NCBI RefSeq assembly: GCF_030541005.1
Contig: NZ_JASSVM010000004.1
Coordinates: 62,001 to 126,000, forward strand
Direction: 5' to 3'
From: Marinobacter sp. SS5-14b
Lineage (GTDB): Bacteria > Pseudomonadota > Gammaproteobacteria > Pseudomonadales > Oleiphilaceae
DNA length: 64,000 bases
The notes below the pieces were generated by a model. That model was not told where the DNA came from. It saw nothing but the letters and a program-made list of their open reading frames with translations, and did no database searches. Within the stretch, counting starts at the first letter, position 1, and every line of letters starts with the position of its first letter. Shown piece by piece: positions 36,595 to 46,390 of this stretch. Made by a program: the position numbers and the translations under genes.

Positions 36595-38490
36595 TCAGGC
36601 CTTCTCAACCAACATACGACCGCCCATTTCCATGTGCAGTGCGTGGCAGAACCAGTTGCAATAGTACCAGTACACGCCCGGCTTACCGGCGGTAAAGGTC
36701 ACAGACGCTGTCTGCTGCGGACTGATCTCCATGCTCACGCCGTGGTTCACCATACAGAAGCCGTGGGTTACGTCCTCAATGGTATCAAGGTTCGTGATAT
36801 AAACCGTTACCTCATCACCTTCCTTGACCTTGAACTCCAGCATGCCGTACTGAGGCGCAACAGAGGTCATGTAAACACGAACCTTCTTGCCGTCACGGAT
36901 AACCTTGTTGTCGGCTTCCAGGGTCACACCGTCCTTCGCAGCCTGCTCTCGGCAGCTGGCAAAGAAAGCATCCTCACGATCATAGATCTTCTTGGTCTTG
37001 ATCTGATCACGACGCACCAGAATGCAGTCGTGCGGTTCAGCAAAGGTCGGGCCATCGTGAACCAGCTTCATTTCCTCGCCGGAAATATCGATCAACTGAT
37101 CGTTCTCAGGATGCAACGGGCCAACCGGCAAGAAGCGGTCCTTGGAGAACTTGGACAACACCACCAGCCACTTACCGTCGGCATCGCGGGATTCCGTCAG
37201 AGACGCGTGGTTGTGACCCGGCTGGTAATGCACGTCCAGCTTCTGGCGAATGTAGTTTACCTTCTCGCCGTTGTAGCTCTTGATGGCATCCGCAATGTTC
37301 CACTTACACACCTGGCTGTCGATAAACAGCGTGGTGTAGGCATTGCCACGGCCGTCGAAAGTCGTGTGCAGAGGCCCAAGGCCCAGCTCCGGCTCACCAA
37401 CAACGGTATCACGCAGCTCGATCTTGTTGTCGAACAGGTCGTCCAGTTTATCAATGGCAATAATAGACACGGTCGGAGACAGCTTGCCGTTGGCAATGAA
37501 GTACTTGCCGTCAGGAGAGGTGTTCAGGCCGTGTGGGTTCTTCGGTACCGGGATGTAACGGGTGAACTCAGACTCACCACGACCGTCCACCACCGGAACT
37601 TTGGAATCGCCAATGGTCTTGAACTTGCCTGCTTTCACGGCCGCAGCGATGCGCTCAATGTTGAACACAACCACCCAGTCACGATCGTTACGCATGGTGC
37701 CTGCCAGGTCCACTGCACGCTCTGAGTTGTAACAGGTAGACGCGGCGTATTTGCCCGTGTAGTCGGCATCGGTGTTATCCAGGTTACCGTCGACAATCAC
37801 CTGCCAGGCGACATCCATGGTTTCTGCGTCCAACGCGGTGAACATGGTGTAGCTGTTCTCCAGGCTGTAATCGCTGCCGTCATTCGGCTGCGGGATCACA
37901 AACTCGGCGTTACAGAAAACATAGTTGGTGCGCGGGACTTTCTGAAGTCGCAAACCGTGAATAGCCTGGACGTTCGGAATATGGGTAATCTTATCCGTCT
38001 TCATGATATCAAGGCGAATACGGGCGACCCGGGTATTGGCCTTATCATTGATGAACAGATATTTGCCGTCGTAGCGACCGTCTTCCATGGAAATGTGCGG
38101 GTGGTGGCAGTCACCGTTCAGGAACTGCTGGTCGCCGCCCAGGATTTCTTTACTTTCGTTGGTGATGCCCCAGCCAGTGGCGGAGTCAACGTTAAACACA
38201 GGAATACGCATCAGCTCACGCATGGACGGAACACCCAGAACGCGCACTTCACCCTGGTGCCCACCGCTCCAGAAGCCGTAGTATTCGTCCAGCTCACCGG
38301 GCTCGATGTGAATCTTGTTCTTGGCTTCCTTGGCGGCAGCCGCGAAAGCTTCACGAGACATGATAGTTGAGCCCAGGCCCGTTGCACCGGCAACACCGGC
38401 CAGAGCAGCTGCACCCATAAAGCGACGACGGCTAAGGCCGCCTTCCGGGACCTCCGGCGTATCCTTGCTCAGTTCATCTCTTTTTTTCAT
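36595..38490 (-). CDS. nosZ: Nitrous-oxide reductase, clade I
   Basis: Periplasmic enzyme reducing N2O to N2, the last step of denitrification. 631 residues. Twin-arginine signal (SRRRFMGAAALAG), so it is exported folded by Tat, which marks clade I. A seven-bladed propeller with the His ligands of the CuZ cluster (for example CHHPHISMEDG), and a C-terminal cupredoxin with the CuA site Cys611, Trp613, Cys615, His619 and Met622 (CNWFCHALHMEM). Second gene of the nos run, 77 bases after nosR. Confidence 0.98.
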   Translation of the reverse strand: MKKRDELSKDTPEVPEGGLSRRRFMGAAALAGVAGATGLGSTIMSREAFAAAAKEAKNKIHIEPGELDEYYGFWSGGHQGEVRVLGVPSMRELMRIPVFNVDSATGWGITNESKEILGGDQQFLNGDCHHPHISMEDGRYDGKYLFINDKANTRVARIRLDIMKTDKITHIPNVQAIHGLRLQKVPRTNYVFCNAEFVIPQPNDGSDYSLENSYTMFTALDAETMDVAWQVIVDGNLDNTDADYTGKYAASTCYNSERAVDLAGTMRNDRDWVVVFNIERIAAAVKAGKFKTIGDSKVPVVDGRGESEFTRYIPVPKNPHGLNTSPDGKYFIANGKLSPTVSIIAIDKLDDLFDNKIELRDTVVGEPELGLGPLHTTFDGRGNAYTTLFIDSQVCKWNIADAIKSYNGEKVNYIRQKLDVHYQPGHNHASLTESRDADGKWLVVLSKFSKDRFLPVGPLHPENDQLIDISGEEMKLVHDGPTFAEPHDCILVRRDQIKTKKIYDREDAFFASCREQAAKDGVTLEADNKVIRDGKKVRVYMTSVAPQYGMLEFKVKEGDEVTVYITNLDTIEDVTHGFCMVNHGVSMEISPQQTASVTFTAGKPGVYWYYCNWFCHALHMEMGGRMLVEKA

Positions 38491-38567
38491 AGCGTCTAAC
38501 TCCGTTATTGGTTATGGCGGTTTAGCTTCTCATTCCGTCCGGAGCGTCTTGGTGGCTCCGATACTTT

Positions 38568-40712
38568 TCAGTGCACCTGAACGACCGGAATCTCTTCCGG
38601 ATGCCCGGGTGCGTTATGACCACGGCGCTTACCACGGCGTTTCACAATCAGTGGCGGGCACTTGTGGTCATCGAAATAGGTCATCTGGCAATCCAGGCAG
38701 TAATGGCATTCCATATAGTTGATATGCCCATCTGGATGGATGGCTTGAACTTCACACTCGTGATCACACAGACGGCAAGGATTACCACATTCCTTGCGGC
38801 GCTTGAGCCAGTCGAATACGCGCAGCTTGGTTGGCAGGGCCAACGCGGCGCCTAGCGGACACAGGTAGCGGCAGTAGACCTTGCGGGTAAAGATGTTCAC
38901 CACCAACAACAGCACGGCATAGGTCACAAAGGGCCAGCTACGGTCGAAATGCAAGGTGATCGCCGTCTTGAAGGGCTCGATTTCTGCCATCTGCTCTGCG
39001 GTTGCCAGCGAGTCGAGCGATACCCCGAACAGCACCAGCAATATGATGTACTTGATGGCCCACATGCGCTCGTGCCAGGCAAACGGCACCGTGTACTGGG
39101 GCACTTTCAGTTTGCGGGCAATCTCGTTGATCAATTCCTGCAGGGCACCGAACGGGCACAGCCAGCCGCAATACACGGCCCGCCCCCATAGCAGCACGAT
39201 ACCGGCCACCACAGACCAGAGCACAAACAGCATCGGGTCAATCAGGAAGGTTTCCCAGGTAAAACCACTGATCAGGCTGTTCACAAACGTCAGCACGTTC
39301 ACGATGGACAACTGCCCAAGTGCATACCAGCCGATAAAGAACAGGGTGTAGACCAGAAAGCCATGACGAATCCAGCGCATCATTTTCGGCTTCTGAACCA
39401 ACCAATCCTGGAAGAAGAGGATGAACAGGAGCACCGCGATACCCAGTCCCAGCACGATGATCTGGAAATCCTTCTGATACCAAACCTGCACCCACAACGG
39501 CTGCTCTTCCAACCACTCTTCATCCGTGAGCACTGGTTCGGCGCGGGTGTAATACTGATCCGGCAACTGATATTCCAGCGGGACGACCGCGAACTCGCTA
39601 TCCAGCGGGCCAGTCTGGCGCTTGATGGTTAATTCCAGCGCCCAGGGTGAGCCCGGGTCAAAGTTGTACTGCTGGCGGACAATAAAAATGGCCATCTCCG
39701 GCAGTCTCGGCATGCCCTCCATATAGACATCGCTGAGCCGGTAGTAATCAAGATCACGGAAGTTGAATGTGTCACCGAATTGACGGATTTGTACCCGGTC
39801 GAAAATACCACCTCGCACATAGCCTGAACCGCGGAACGAATAGGTACCATCCGCCATCACAGCAATCGCATGTTCACCGTCTTTCAGCTCAGACATCAGC
39901 CATTCGTACTGTTTATCGCCCAGCAGGTTGCGGCCGATGGTCGGTGAATCCAGGTAGGTGGTATACAGATCGATAAACGTATCGTCCCGGTCTTCCGGGG
40001 CCGCAGTTTCAATGCCTTCCGCCGGGCCACCTTTAAACGCATCGTCCACCATACCCCGGGTCAGCTTGAGTCGGCGGATGGACCCATCGCCGGTCAACTG
40101 TTCCCAGTTCTTGTCTTCGTAGGTGCTCATGTCAACTTCGGCAATCGGCGGGCGTTTGCTGCCTTTGGTCACTTCAATCAGACCCAGCTCGCCACCCACA
40201 CGGTGCGCCGTCCGCATGATGACTTCATTGATCACCATGACCGTGACCGTTGCACCGGACAAACCATCAACCGCAACCCGCCGATCTGACGAGTTACCGC
40301 CAACCGTGACCCGCTGATCAGCCTTGAGGCCGACATACTGGTCCGTGAAGTTGTGCATTTTGATTTCGGGAATGCCAATCAGGAGAATCGGTTCATTGTG
40401 GTGAATAACCCGAGCGCCCTGGATCACCCCCTCAGCATCAAGAACCACCATCGCATTCAGAGGTTTACCCGAGTAGGCCGGAGTCTGCACAAAATCGAGA
40501 GTCTGATAGGCATAACCGACCAACTCTTCACCGGCATAAAGCTCCTGAATGGCTCGATTCTCTTCGCGGGGCTGAAACTCGGTGACTTCGGGCATCGCCC
40601 TTTCAATAACCTGGCGACCGGAAACCGGCTCATAGTCTTTCAGAGGCATGGCCGTGGCTGCCGACGCAAAAGCCACCAGCAGGGCAAAACAGAGACGCAA
40701 ACCGGATATCAC
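38568..40712 (-). CDS. nosR: NosR, membrane flavo/Fe-S protein for N2O reduction
   Basis: About 714 residues. Signal peptide ending near ATA, a periplasmic FMN-binding domain (GLSGATVTVM attaches the flavin), several membrane helices with two CX3CP motifs (CGWLCPFGA, CRYLCPLGA) and a C-terminal ferredoxin-like part (CGNPCRLCDHEC, CHYCLDCQMTYFDDHKCP). It passes electrons to NosZ and helps its maturation. I chose the GTG at 40712 because GGGGG lies just upstream; a TTG four codons earlier is the other option. The flavin transferase NosX/ApbE is not in this window. Confidence 0.95.
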   Translation of the reverse strand: MISGLRLCFALLVAFASAATAMPLKDYEPVSGRQVIERAMPEVTEFQPREENRAIQELYAGEELVGYAYQTLDFVQTPAYSGKPLNAMVVLDAEGVIQGARVIHHNEPILLIGIPEIKMHNFTDQYVGLKADQRVTVGGNSSDRRVAVDGLSGATVTVMVINEVIMRTAHRVGGELGLIEVTKGSKRPPIAEVDMSTYEDKNWEQLTGDGSIRRLKLTRGMVDDAFKGGPAEGIETAAPEDRDDTFIDLYTTYLDSPTIGRNLLGDKQYEWLMSELKDGEHAIAVMADGTYSFRGSGYVRGGIFDRVQIRQFGDTFNFRDLDYYRLSDVYMEGMPRLPEMAIFIVRQQYNFDPGSPWALELTIKRQTGPLDSEFAVVPLEYQLPDQYYTRAEPVLTDEEWLEEQPLWVQVWYQKDFQIIVLGLGIAVLLFILFFQDWLVQKPKMMRWIRHGFLVYTLFFIGWYALGQLSIVNVLTFVNSLISGFTWETFLIDPMLFVLWSVVAGIVLLWGRAVYCGWLCPFGALQELINEIARKLKVPQYTVPFAWHERMWAIKYIILLVLFGVSLDSLATAEQMAEIEPFKTAITLHFDRSWPFVTYAVLLLVVNIFTRKVYCRYLCPLGAALALPTKLRVFDWLKRRKECGNPCRLCDHECEVQAIHPDGHINYMECHYCLDCQMTYFDDHKCPPLIVKRRGKRRGHNAPGHPEEIPVVQVH

Positions 40713-40757
40713 TAAAACCCCCAACTCTTATCGAATACAACTAAGGGTGGATCAAAA

Positions 40758-40771
40758 ATGAGAAAAATCAA
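40758..40771 (-). promoter_or_regulatory. FNR/Dnr-type box upstream of nosR
   Basis: Minus-strand TTGAT-TTTT-CTCAT. The left half is perfect and the right half matches four of five bases of the CTCAA seen in two other boxes here. The centre is about 52 bases upstream of the nosR start, suitable for class II activation by Dnr. Confidence 0.45.
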
Positions 40772-40833
40772 ATACCTCTATTTGAATAGCCCGGGCCGAC
40801 CAGAACCCCTGACCGGCCCGGCACACCTCGTGA

Positions 40834-41583
40834 TTACTGGCTGATCGCCACCAGCCTTTGAGGATCGGAAATGAACAGCTTGCTGCGATTTACCCGCACC
40901 AGTCCGTTGGATTTGAGGTCAGCCAGAATGCGCGAGAAGGTCTCTGGCTGCATGGCAAGCCGTGACGCCACCAGACATTTCGGCAGAGGCAGCTCGACTT
41001 CGCCACCCTCCTTCACGCCGTTTGGCAGTAAATCGATGAGATAGCGAATCAGCCTGTCCCGGGCATTCTGGACGGTCATGATTTCGAGGTCATGGAAGCG
41101 AGTTACCGCGCGCATGGCGTAATGGCGAAGGGCTGCTTGCGCGTACTCGGGATTCTCGGCCAAAAGATCCTGATAGACCTTCACCGGAATCATCAGTACC
41201 TCACTGGATTTAAGCGCTTCGGCGTAACAAGCGTACTTTGGTGGGTCCGCGTAGATCATCACTTCGGCGAAACAGTCACCGGGTGCAATACTGTCCAGCG
41301 TGCGGTCGATGCCAGAAGAGTCCAGGCGATACAGGCGCAGGCGGCCCGAGATCACAAAGAAGAAGTGATGCGCGGGCATATCCTGCCGGTAAAGTAACTG
41401 ATGATGGCCCAGCCGTATGCGGCGGGACTGCTGAATCAGGGCAGCCAGATCATCCGGCTGCATTGAGCTGAAAAGTGTGTGGCTGCGCAGCGCTTCCAGA
41501 CCATCTTCTTCATCCAAAAGATTATTCACAGCAACAAGGACCGGTTTTCTGAATCGATTGTCGGCGGTTTGTGTCATGGCCAT
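40834..41583 (-). CDS. dnr: Crp/FNR-family regulator, Dnr-like
   Basis: 249 residues: cyclic-nucleotide-binding-like barrel (HFFFVISGRLRLYRLDSSGIDRTLDSIAPGDCFAE), long dimer helix, and winged HTH with recognition helix MQPETFSRILADL. It lacks the N-terminal cysteine cluster of FNR/Anr, so it is of the Dnr type, which senses NO through heme and activates nir, nor and nos promoters. The E-x-x-S-R motif in the recognition helix predicts a TTGAT/TTGAC-type site, matching boxes seen nearby. First ATG follows AGAGGA. Confidence 0.85.
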   Translation of the reverse strand: MAMTQTADNRFRKPVLVAVNNLLDEEDGLEALRSHTLFSSMQPDDLAALIQQSRRIRLGHHQLLYRQDMPAHHFFFVISGRLRLYRLDSSGIDRTLDSIAPGDCFAEVMIYADPPKYACYAEALKSSEVLMIPVKVYQDLLAENPEYAQAALRHYAMRAVTRFHDLEIMTVQNARDRLIRYLIDLLPNGVKEGGEVELPLPKCLVASRLAMQPETFSRILADLKSNGLVRVNRSKLFISDPQRLVAISQ

Positions 41584-41698
41584 GGAAGTATCCTCTGCGC
41601 ATATTCATGCATTCAAAATCCTGTTTTTTGATACTAGAAGGATACGGCACAAAAATCGCTCCCCCGATGGGGGTAGAACCAGACATCCTTCCCGGCAT

Positions 41699-41712
41699 TT
41701 GACTTAACTCAA
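41699..41712. promoter_or_regulatory. FNR/Dnr-type box upstream of dnr
   Basis: TTGAC-TTAA-CTCAA, an FNR-family inverted repeat 122 bases upstream of the dnr start, in the gap between dnr and the narK-like gene. Probably controls dnr (by Anr or Dnr itself). Confidence 0.6.
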
Positions 41713-41758
41713 TAATTAGCACCCCTAACTACCCGACACCCTTTCACCCGACGCCAGA

Positions 41759-43027
41759 TCACTCAGCGCCGCGCAGGAGCGTGAGCCGCTCCTCGCGCCG
41801 AAGATCACGGGCAAACAGCAGAAGGCTCGCACTGAGCAGCAGGAAAAGAATCATGAATACGGCCGTTCGTATACCTAGCCACTGATTCACTGCACCAAAA
41901 AGAACCGGCAGCACAAAAGCAACCGAACAGGCGGCCACCAGCAAGAACCCCGCGAACAGCGCCGCCTCCGCCCGGTTAGCCAGGATCACCATGCGCTGCA
42001 GGCTCCCCATGGCACACCCCATCGCCACACCGAGCACCACAACCAACACAGCCTCAACCGCCAGCGGCAAAGCAAACTCGATCGCAATCACACCCTCAAC
42101 ACCTTTTATGAAAAGGGTCATCGGCGGATAGGACAACACCCCCAACGCAAGCAGACACACCGCCAACGATCGTGCGGCCACCCTGGCGCTGCCGAAATGG
42201 TCGGACAGCCCGCCCCCGGCAATCTGGGACAAAGCGCCCGGAATGACAAACCACTGGGCAAGGCTTGCGCCAGCCCCCAGCTGTAACCTGAACTGAGCCG
42301 ACAGAAAATCAGGTAACCAGAGCGCCAATGCAAAAAAACTACCGGCTACCACACCAAAATACAGGCAGAGCGGCAAGGTTCGCCCTTTTCGAAGCAGCTG
42401 AAGAAGGCGCTGCGGGGGTGCGTTGGCAGACGCCTCCCGGTTGGACGGATCATCATCAGTCACCATAACCAACAACGCGATGACCAGTAACAAAACCACA
42501 AGGTAAGCTAACGGCACGCCCTGCCAGGAAAACGCGCTGTGAAACAGCGGCACCAGATAATAGGTGAACCCGGCGCCGGTAACCCCAGCGCCAAAAATAC
42601 CCAACACCAGCCCCATATGCCGGGCCTCACAATGGCTGGTGATAAATTGCAGGCCCGCGCTGTAGAAGCCACCGGCCAACCCCAGACCACTGGCCGCCAG
42701 CAGGTAAACAGCGAAACTGTCCGCAACCAGCAGGACCACCATGCACACCGCCAGTCCGATGAGACACCAGAGCATCACCGAGCGGGCGCCATACCGCTGC
42801 GCAGCCAGCCCGGCGGGAATAGCCAGCAACGCACTCACGGCCATCGGGGCCGCCAGCAATACGCCAAACTGCAGACTGGTTAATGCAAGCTCGCCCCGCA
42901 GGTGCACACCCACTACAGCAAACAGCGTCCAACAGCCGGCCGCGATCACAAAGCCTGTCACAGCCAGCGGCAGAATGATTGCCAGCGATGCAAACCTGTC
43001 ATCGTCCCGCTCTTGTTGAGTGTGCAT
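41759..43027 (-). CDS. NarK-like nitrate/nitrite MFS transporter
   Basis: 422 residues, twelve predicted membrane helices. The position next to narXL and segments such as GLGLAGGFYSAGLQF and FGAGVTGAGFTYYLVPLF, which resemble the glycine-rich helices of NarK proteins, suggest nitrate uptake or nitrate/nitrite exchange. The nitrate signature is not textbook, so another anion is possible. I chose the ATG at 43027; an earlier start would add 19 residues. Divergent from narX with a shared FNR-type box. Confidence 0.75.
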   Translation of the reverse strand: MHTQQERDDDRFASLAIILPLAVTGFVIAAGCWTLFAVVGVHLRGELALTSLQFGVLLAAPMAVSALLAIPAGLAAQRYGARSVMLWCLIGLAVCMVVLLVADSFAVYLLAASGLGLAGGFYSAGLQFITSHCEARHMGLVLGIFGAGVTGAGFTYYLVPLFHSAFSWQGVPLAYLVVLLLVIALLVMVTDDDPSNREASANAPPQRLLQLLRKGRTLPLCLYFGVVAGSFFALALWLPDFLSAQFRLQLGAGASLAQWFVIPGALSQIAGGGLSDHFGSARVAARSLAVCLLALGVLSYPPMTLFIKGVEGVIAIEFALPLAVEAVLVVVLGVAMGCAMGSLQRMVILANRAEAALFAGFLLVAACSVAFVLPVLFGAVNQWLGIRTAVFMILFLLLSASLLLFARDLRREERLTLLRGAE

Positions 43028-43116
43028 TCCCTGACCCTTTAAAGACCAACGGTTAGTGTCAACTTTTGCCAGCGAAAGGGTCAAAGGCTATGATGGGTTA
43101 TCACCAATTGGGGTAA

Positions 43117-43130
43117 TTGACTATCCTCAA
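43117..43130. promoter_or_regulatory. FNR/Dnr-type box between the narK-like gene and narX
   Basis: TTGAC-TATC-CTCAA, about 96 bases from the narK-like start and 90 from the narX start. Same asymmetric form as the box upstream of dnr. Confidence 0.6.
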
Positions 43131-43213
43131 GGAGGTATCGAAGAGCCGGACTCTGGGCCATAATCCCTGTTGGAACGACACGCTTTCGACACACTGCGGG
43201 CAAAGACCTTTTC

Positions 43214-45070
43214 ATGACATCCAGAAGCCCTCTAGTAAACCGTCTGGCCCTGGTTATTGGCGCCATCGTGCTTACAGCCATTGTCAGCATGGCCACGACC
43301 CTTGCGGTTTCCAACAGCATAGAAGGTAACGCCACCGCCATTAATGTGGCCGGTTCGCTCAGGATGGGGGCATTTCAGCTGGTCGCCCATTCAGGAGCTG
43401 CCGGCCTGCAAAATGGAGGCACCTCTTCAGCGGAGCAAATTGCCGAGTATCAGAGCCGTTTGACGGACAGCACCATTTCCCGCTCCATCCCGCGCACAGA
43501 GGATCACCCGCTGGCACAGCAGCATCAGCAGATTCTTCAAACCTGGGCCTCCCAGCTCAAACCGCTGATTGAGGCTCACTCCCAGGGCACCCCCATTTCG
43601 CCCGCCATGGTCACCGCCGTTGAACAGTACACTTCGGAGGTGGACGCACTCGTACTGATGCTCGAGGAGCGAACGGAAGCACGAATCGACCTGTTGCACG
43701 TTATTCAGGTGATCAGCATGGTGTTCTCGGTGCTGATTGTGATCGCCCTCTTCCTCGACCTGAAGAACCGGGTGTTGCGCCCCCTCAGGAAGCTGGTTGG
43801 CATAGCCACCGCCGTTGGCGAACAGGACTTTTCACAGAAGGCCAACCTGAAAGGCTCTGATGAACTGGCCAGACTCGGGCTCGCCTTCGATCAGATGACC
43901 AGCGAGCTGGCACTGACCTACCAGCAACTGGAAGACAAAGCTCGGCAGAAAACAGAAGAGCTGGAAATAAGCCACGCCGCGTTGCAGGCCATGCACTCGG
44001 CCAGCCGGAACCTGTTTGCCAACCACGACCTTTGCAGCGGTGCCATTCCGATGCTGCAGGAGATTGAGCAGCTGCTGAGCATTGGCCCCATACGCTTGTA
44101 CCTGCACGACAAAGAATCTGACCTGCCGGTAGAGGCCGTTACCACAGCCGCCGAGAAGCGCCCGTTCTATTGCCGGGATCACCACTGCAACGCCTGCCTG
44201 GTGACGCCAGAGGTTTACGACGAACTGCCGATGGAGAACAACGACGGGCGACGGCTGCTATTACCCATCCGCACGCCGGGCCACCTGCTGGGCACACTGG
44301 AAGTCTGGTACCCCGCCGATAAAGGCTTGCCGGATACCTCACGCAGACTGCTGGAAACCCTGACCGATCAGCTGGCTACCGCAATTTTCCTGGAAAAACA
44401 GATCACCGAAGAGCAACAACTGACACTGGCCGAAGAACGAACCGTGATTGCCCGCGAACTGCACGATTCGCTTGCACAGTCTTTGTCTTACCTGAAAATG
44501 CAGGTGACGCGGATGCGGCGCCTCAATATCACTGGCGACCAGAAACCGATACATGACGACATTCTCGATGAGCTCAGCACGGGCTTGAACAGCGCCTATC
44601 GGCAGCTTCGCGAGTTACTCGCGACCTTCCGGCTCAAGCTCGACACACCGGACCTGGCCTCCGCACTGCGCAAAACCATTGATGAATTTTCAGAACGGCT
44701 GGGCAAGCCGGTGGAGTTTGAATACAACCTTCCGCCGCAGACGCTGTCGCCCAACGAAGAAATTCACACGCTGCAGATCATCCGTGAAGGCCTGGCTAAC
44801 GCTGTCAAGCACGCAGACGCAACCGACATCTCCGTGCATGTCATGTTTGAATCCCCTCGCGTGCGGGCGTGCATCCGCGATAACGGCAAAGGCCTGCCGG
44901 GAGGCGAGCAACCGGTTAACCATTACGGCCTGATCATCATGCAAGACCGTGCCCGCACCCTGGGCGGAAAGATACTCGTACAAAACCGGGAGGAGGGCGG
45001 TGTGGAAGTTGCACTGACCTTCGTTCCCAAAAGCCGCAATCTGATTCCGACTCAGACAGAATCGGCCTGA
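43214..45070 (+). CDS. narX: Nitrate/nitrite sensor histidine kinase, NarX-type
   Basis: 618 residues. Two N-terminal membrane segments enclose a periplasmic four-helix sensor; the P-box that binds nitrate is visible (INVAGSLRMGAFQLVAHSG). Then HAMP, a GAF-like central module with a Cys-rich patch (FYCRDHHCNACLV), a HisKA_3 domain with phosphorylated His417 (ARELHDSLAQSLSYLK) and an HATPase (GLANAVKHADATDI, RDNGKGLPGG). Phosphorylates NarL, encoded about 30 bases downstream. Confidence 0.94.
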   Translation: MTSRSPLVNRLALVIGAIVLTAIVSMATTLAVSNSIEGNATAINVAGSLRMGAFQLVAHSGAAGLQNGGTSSAEQIAEYQSRLTDSTISRSIPRTEDHPLAQQHQQILQTWASQLKPLIEAHSQGTPISPAMVTAVEQYTSEVDALVLMLEERTEARIDLLHVIQVISMVFSVLIVIALFLDLKNRVLRPLRKLVGIATAVGEQDFSQKANLKGSDELARLGLAFDQMTSELALTYQQLEDKARQKTEELEISHAALQAMHSASRNLFANHDLCSGAIPMLQEIEQLLSIGPIRLYLHDKESDLPVEAVTTAAEKRPFYCRDHHCNACLVTPEVYDELPMENNDGRRLLLPIRTPGHLLGTLEVWYPADKGLPDTSRRLLETLTDQLATAIFLEKQITEEQQLTLAEERTVIARELHDSLAQSLSYLKMQVTRMRRLNITGDQKPIHDDILDELSTGLNSAYRQLRELLATFRLKLDTPDLASALRKTIDEFSERLGKPVEFEYNLPPQTLSPNEEIHTLQIIREGLANAVKHADATDISVHVMFESPRVRACIRDNGKGLPGGEQPVNHYGLIIMQDRARTLGGKILVQNREEGGVEVALTFVPKSRNLIPTQTESA

Positions 45071-45103
45071 GCAGATACCCTTTACAAATAAATGAGAGAG
45101 ACC

Positions 45104-45763
45104 ATGGCTGACACACCTGCAAGCATCCTGCTGATTGACGACCACCCGCTGTTGCGACAGGGCATCAAGCAACTGATCGGCATGGAAGAGGATATGGAGG
45201 TTATTGGCGAAGCGAGCAACGCCGCCGATGGCATCCGGCTGGCGACGGAGAACGAGCCTGATTTGATCCTGATGGACCTGAACATGCCGGAAATGGACGG
45301 CATACAGGCTCTAAAACAACTTCGGGAGCAGAACATCAGCTCCCGCATCATCATGTTCACTGTATCGGATCAGGAAGACGATGTGGTTGCAGCTTTAAGG
45401 GCTGGCGCTGACGGTTATCTGCTGAAAGACATGGAACCGGAAGACATGATCGCCCAGCTGCACCAGGCGGCCGTGGGCAAGATGGTCATCAGCGACCGTT
45501 TAACCACCCTGCTGGCCGAGGCCCTGCGCTCGAACAAGCCCCAGAAGTCCTCCCGCCCGGACTTCGACAGCCTGACCCCGAGAGAAAAAGACATCCTGCG
45601 GCTGATCGCCGAGGGCCTGTCCAACAAGATGATCGGCCGCAAACTGGACATCAGTGATGGCACGGTGAAGGTGCACGTAAAACATCTGCTGAAAAAGCTC
45701 AGCCTGCGGTCCCGGGTAGAAGTTGCTGTATGGGCCGTAGAAGAGGGCTTGCACAAGGGCTGA
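45104..45763 (+). CDS. narL: Nitrate/nitrite response regulator, NarL-type
   Basis: 219 residues. Receiver domain ([20 protein letters not shown]) with phospho-acceptor Asp58 in [13 protein letters not shown], and a LuxR-type HTH ([43 protein letters not shown]). I chose the ATG at 45104, which follows GAGAGA and aligns with E. coli NarL; another ATG lies 12 bases earlier. Expected to control nitrate reductase and related genes. Confidence 0.94.
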   Translation: MADTPASILLIDDHPLLRQGIKQLIGMEEDMEVIGEASNAADGIRLATENEPDLILMDLNMPEMDGIQALKQLREQNISSRIIMFTVSDQEDDVVAALRAGADGYLLKDMEPEDMIAQLHQAAVGKMVISDRLTTLLAEALRSNKPQKSSRPDFDSLTPREKDILRLIAEGLSNKMIGRKLDISDGTVKVHVKHLLKKLSLRSRVEVAVWAVEEGLHKG

Positions 45764-45832
45764 GCTATATCAAATCGCTCAGCGCTGCATTCGGATATCC
45801 TGCCGGAGTTCATTGCGCCAACGGAGTCCGAT

Positions 45833-46390
45833 ATGCACCTGAGCCTGCCCAAATTACCCACACCCCCCGGCCTTTCCTCACTGCCCGGTGGACGCTATCT
45901 ATCGGAGCTGGGCAAAACGATTCAGACCAACCCTCTGCTTGGCCAGTCACTCGCCGTGCTGCGGGAGTACCTCCCCTCACCCAGCCCACTTCTCGGCGCC
46001 ATTGACCGCAGCATACCCATGCCAGTCAAACAACTGGCAGCCGAAGCCCCGCTGAACCGACTGTTCGCCGAAGCAATGGCCGACGGAGAGTTTGATGACT
46101 TTGAGGGCCGGCGCATACGGCTGGAAGTGAACGGAGGCCTACCGGGCATTACCTTCGGCTTCTGGGCCGGCCGCCTGCGCATTGTCGACGGCCCCGGAGA
46201 AGCCACAATTCGTGGTTCTTTGTCGGCGCTCAAAACCCTGGCCGAACGCAAGCAGGACCCGGATCAGCTATTTTTTCAGCGCCGCCTTGTGATTGAAGGC
46301 GACACCGAGCTGGGGCTGGCTCTGAAAAACCTGCTCGACAGTCTGGAATGGGATCTAAGTGTCCGAGAGCTGTTTTTTCGTAACGGTTAA
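45833..46390 (+). CDS. ubiT: UbiT-type SCP2 lipid-binding protein for anaerobic ubiquinone synthesis
   Basis: 185 residues. A C-terminal SCP2 domain (about 75-170: FAEAMADGEFDDFEGRRIRLEVNGGLPGITFGFW) preceded by a proline-rich lead-in. UbiT binds ubiquinone precursors and with UbiU and UbiV allows oxygen-independent ring hydroxylation. It follows narL by 69 bases, while ubiU and ubiV lie about 7 kb away in the same neighbourhood, which supports the assignment. Confidence 0.85.
   Translation: MHLSLPKLPTPPGLSSLPGGRYLSELGKTIQTNPLLGQSLAVLREYLPSPSPLLGAIDRSIPMPVKQLAAEAPLNRLFAEAMADGEFDDFEGRRIRLEVNGGLPGITFGFWAGRLRIVDGPGEATIRGSLSALKTLAERKQDPDQLFFQRRLVIEGDTELGLALKNLLDSLEWDLSVRELFFRNG

Noticed and set aside
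36442..37725. 427-codon plus-strand open frame opposite nosZ, and similar long frames opposite nosD (35163-36314) and the membrane-fusion gene (2751-4010)
   Set aside because: They mirror strongly supported genes on the other strand, have no family likeness and no ribosome sites; long antisense frames are expected in GC-rich DNA.
41661..41673. CCCCC-GAT-GGGGG as a terminator after the narK-like gene
   Set aside because: Only five base pairs with a three-base loop, and the T-run is five bases away; too weak to call.
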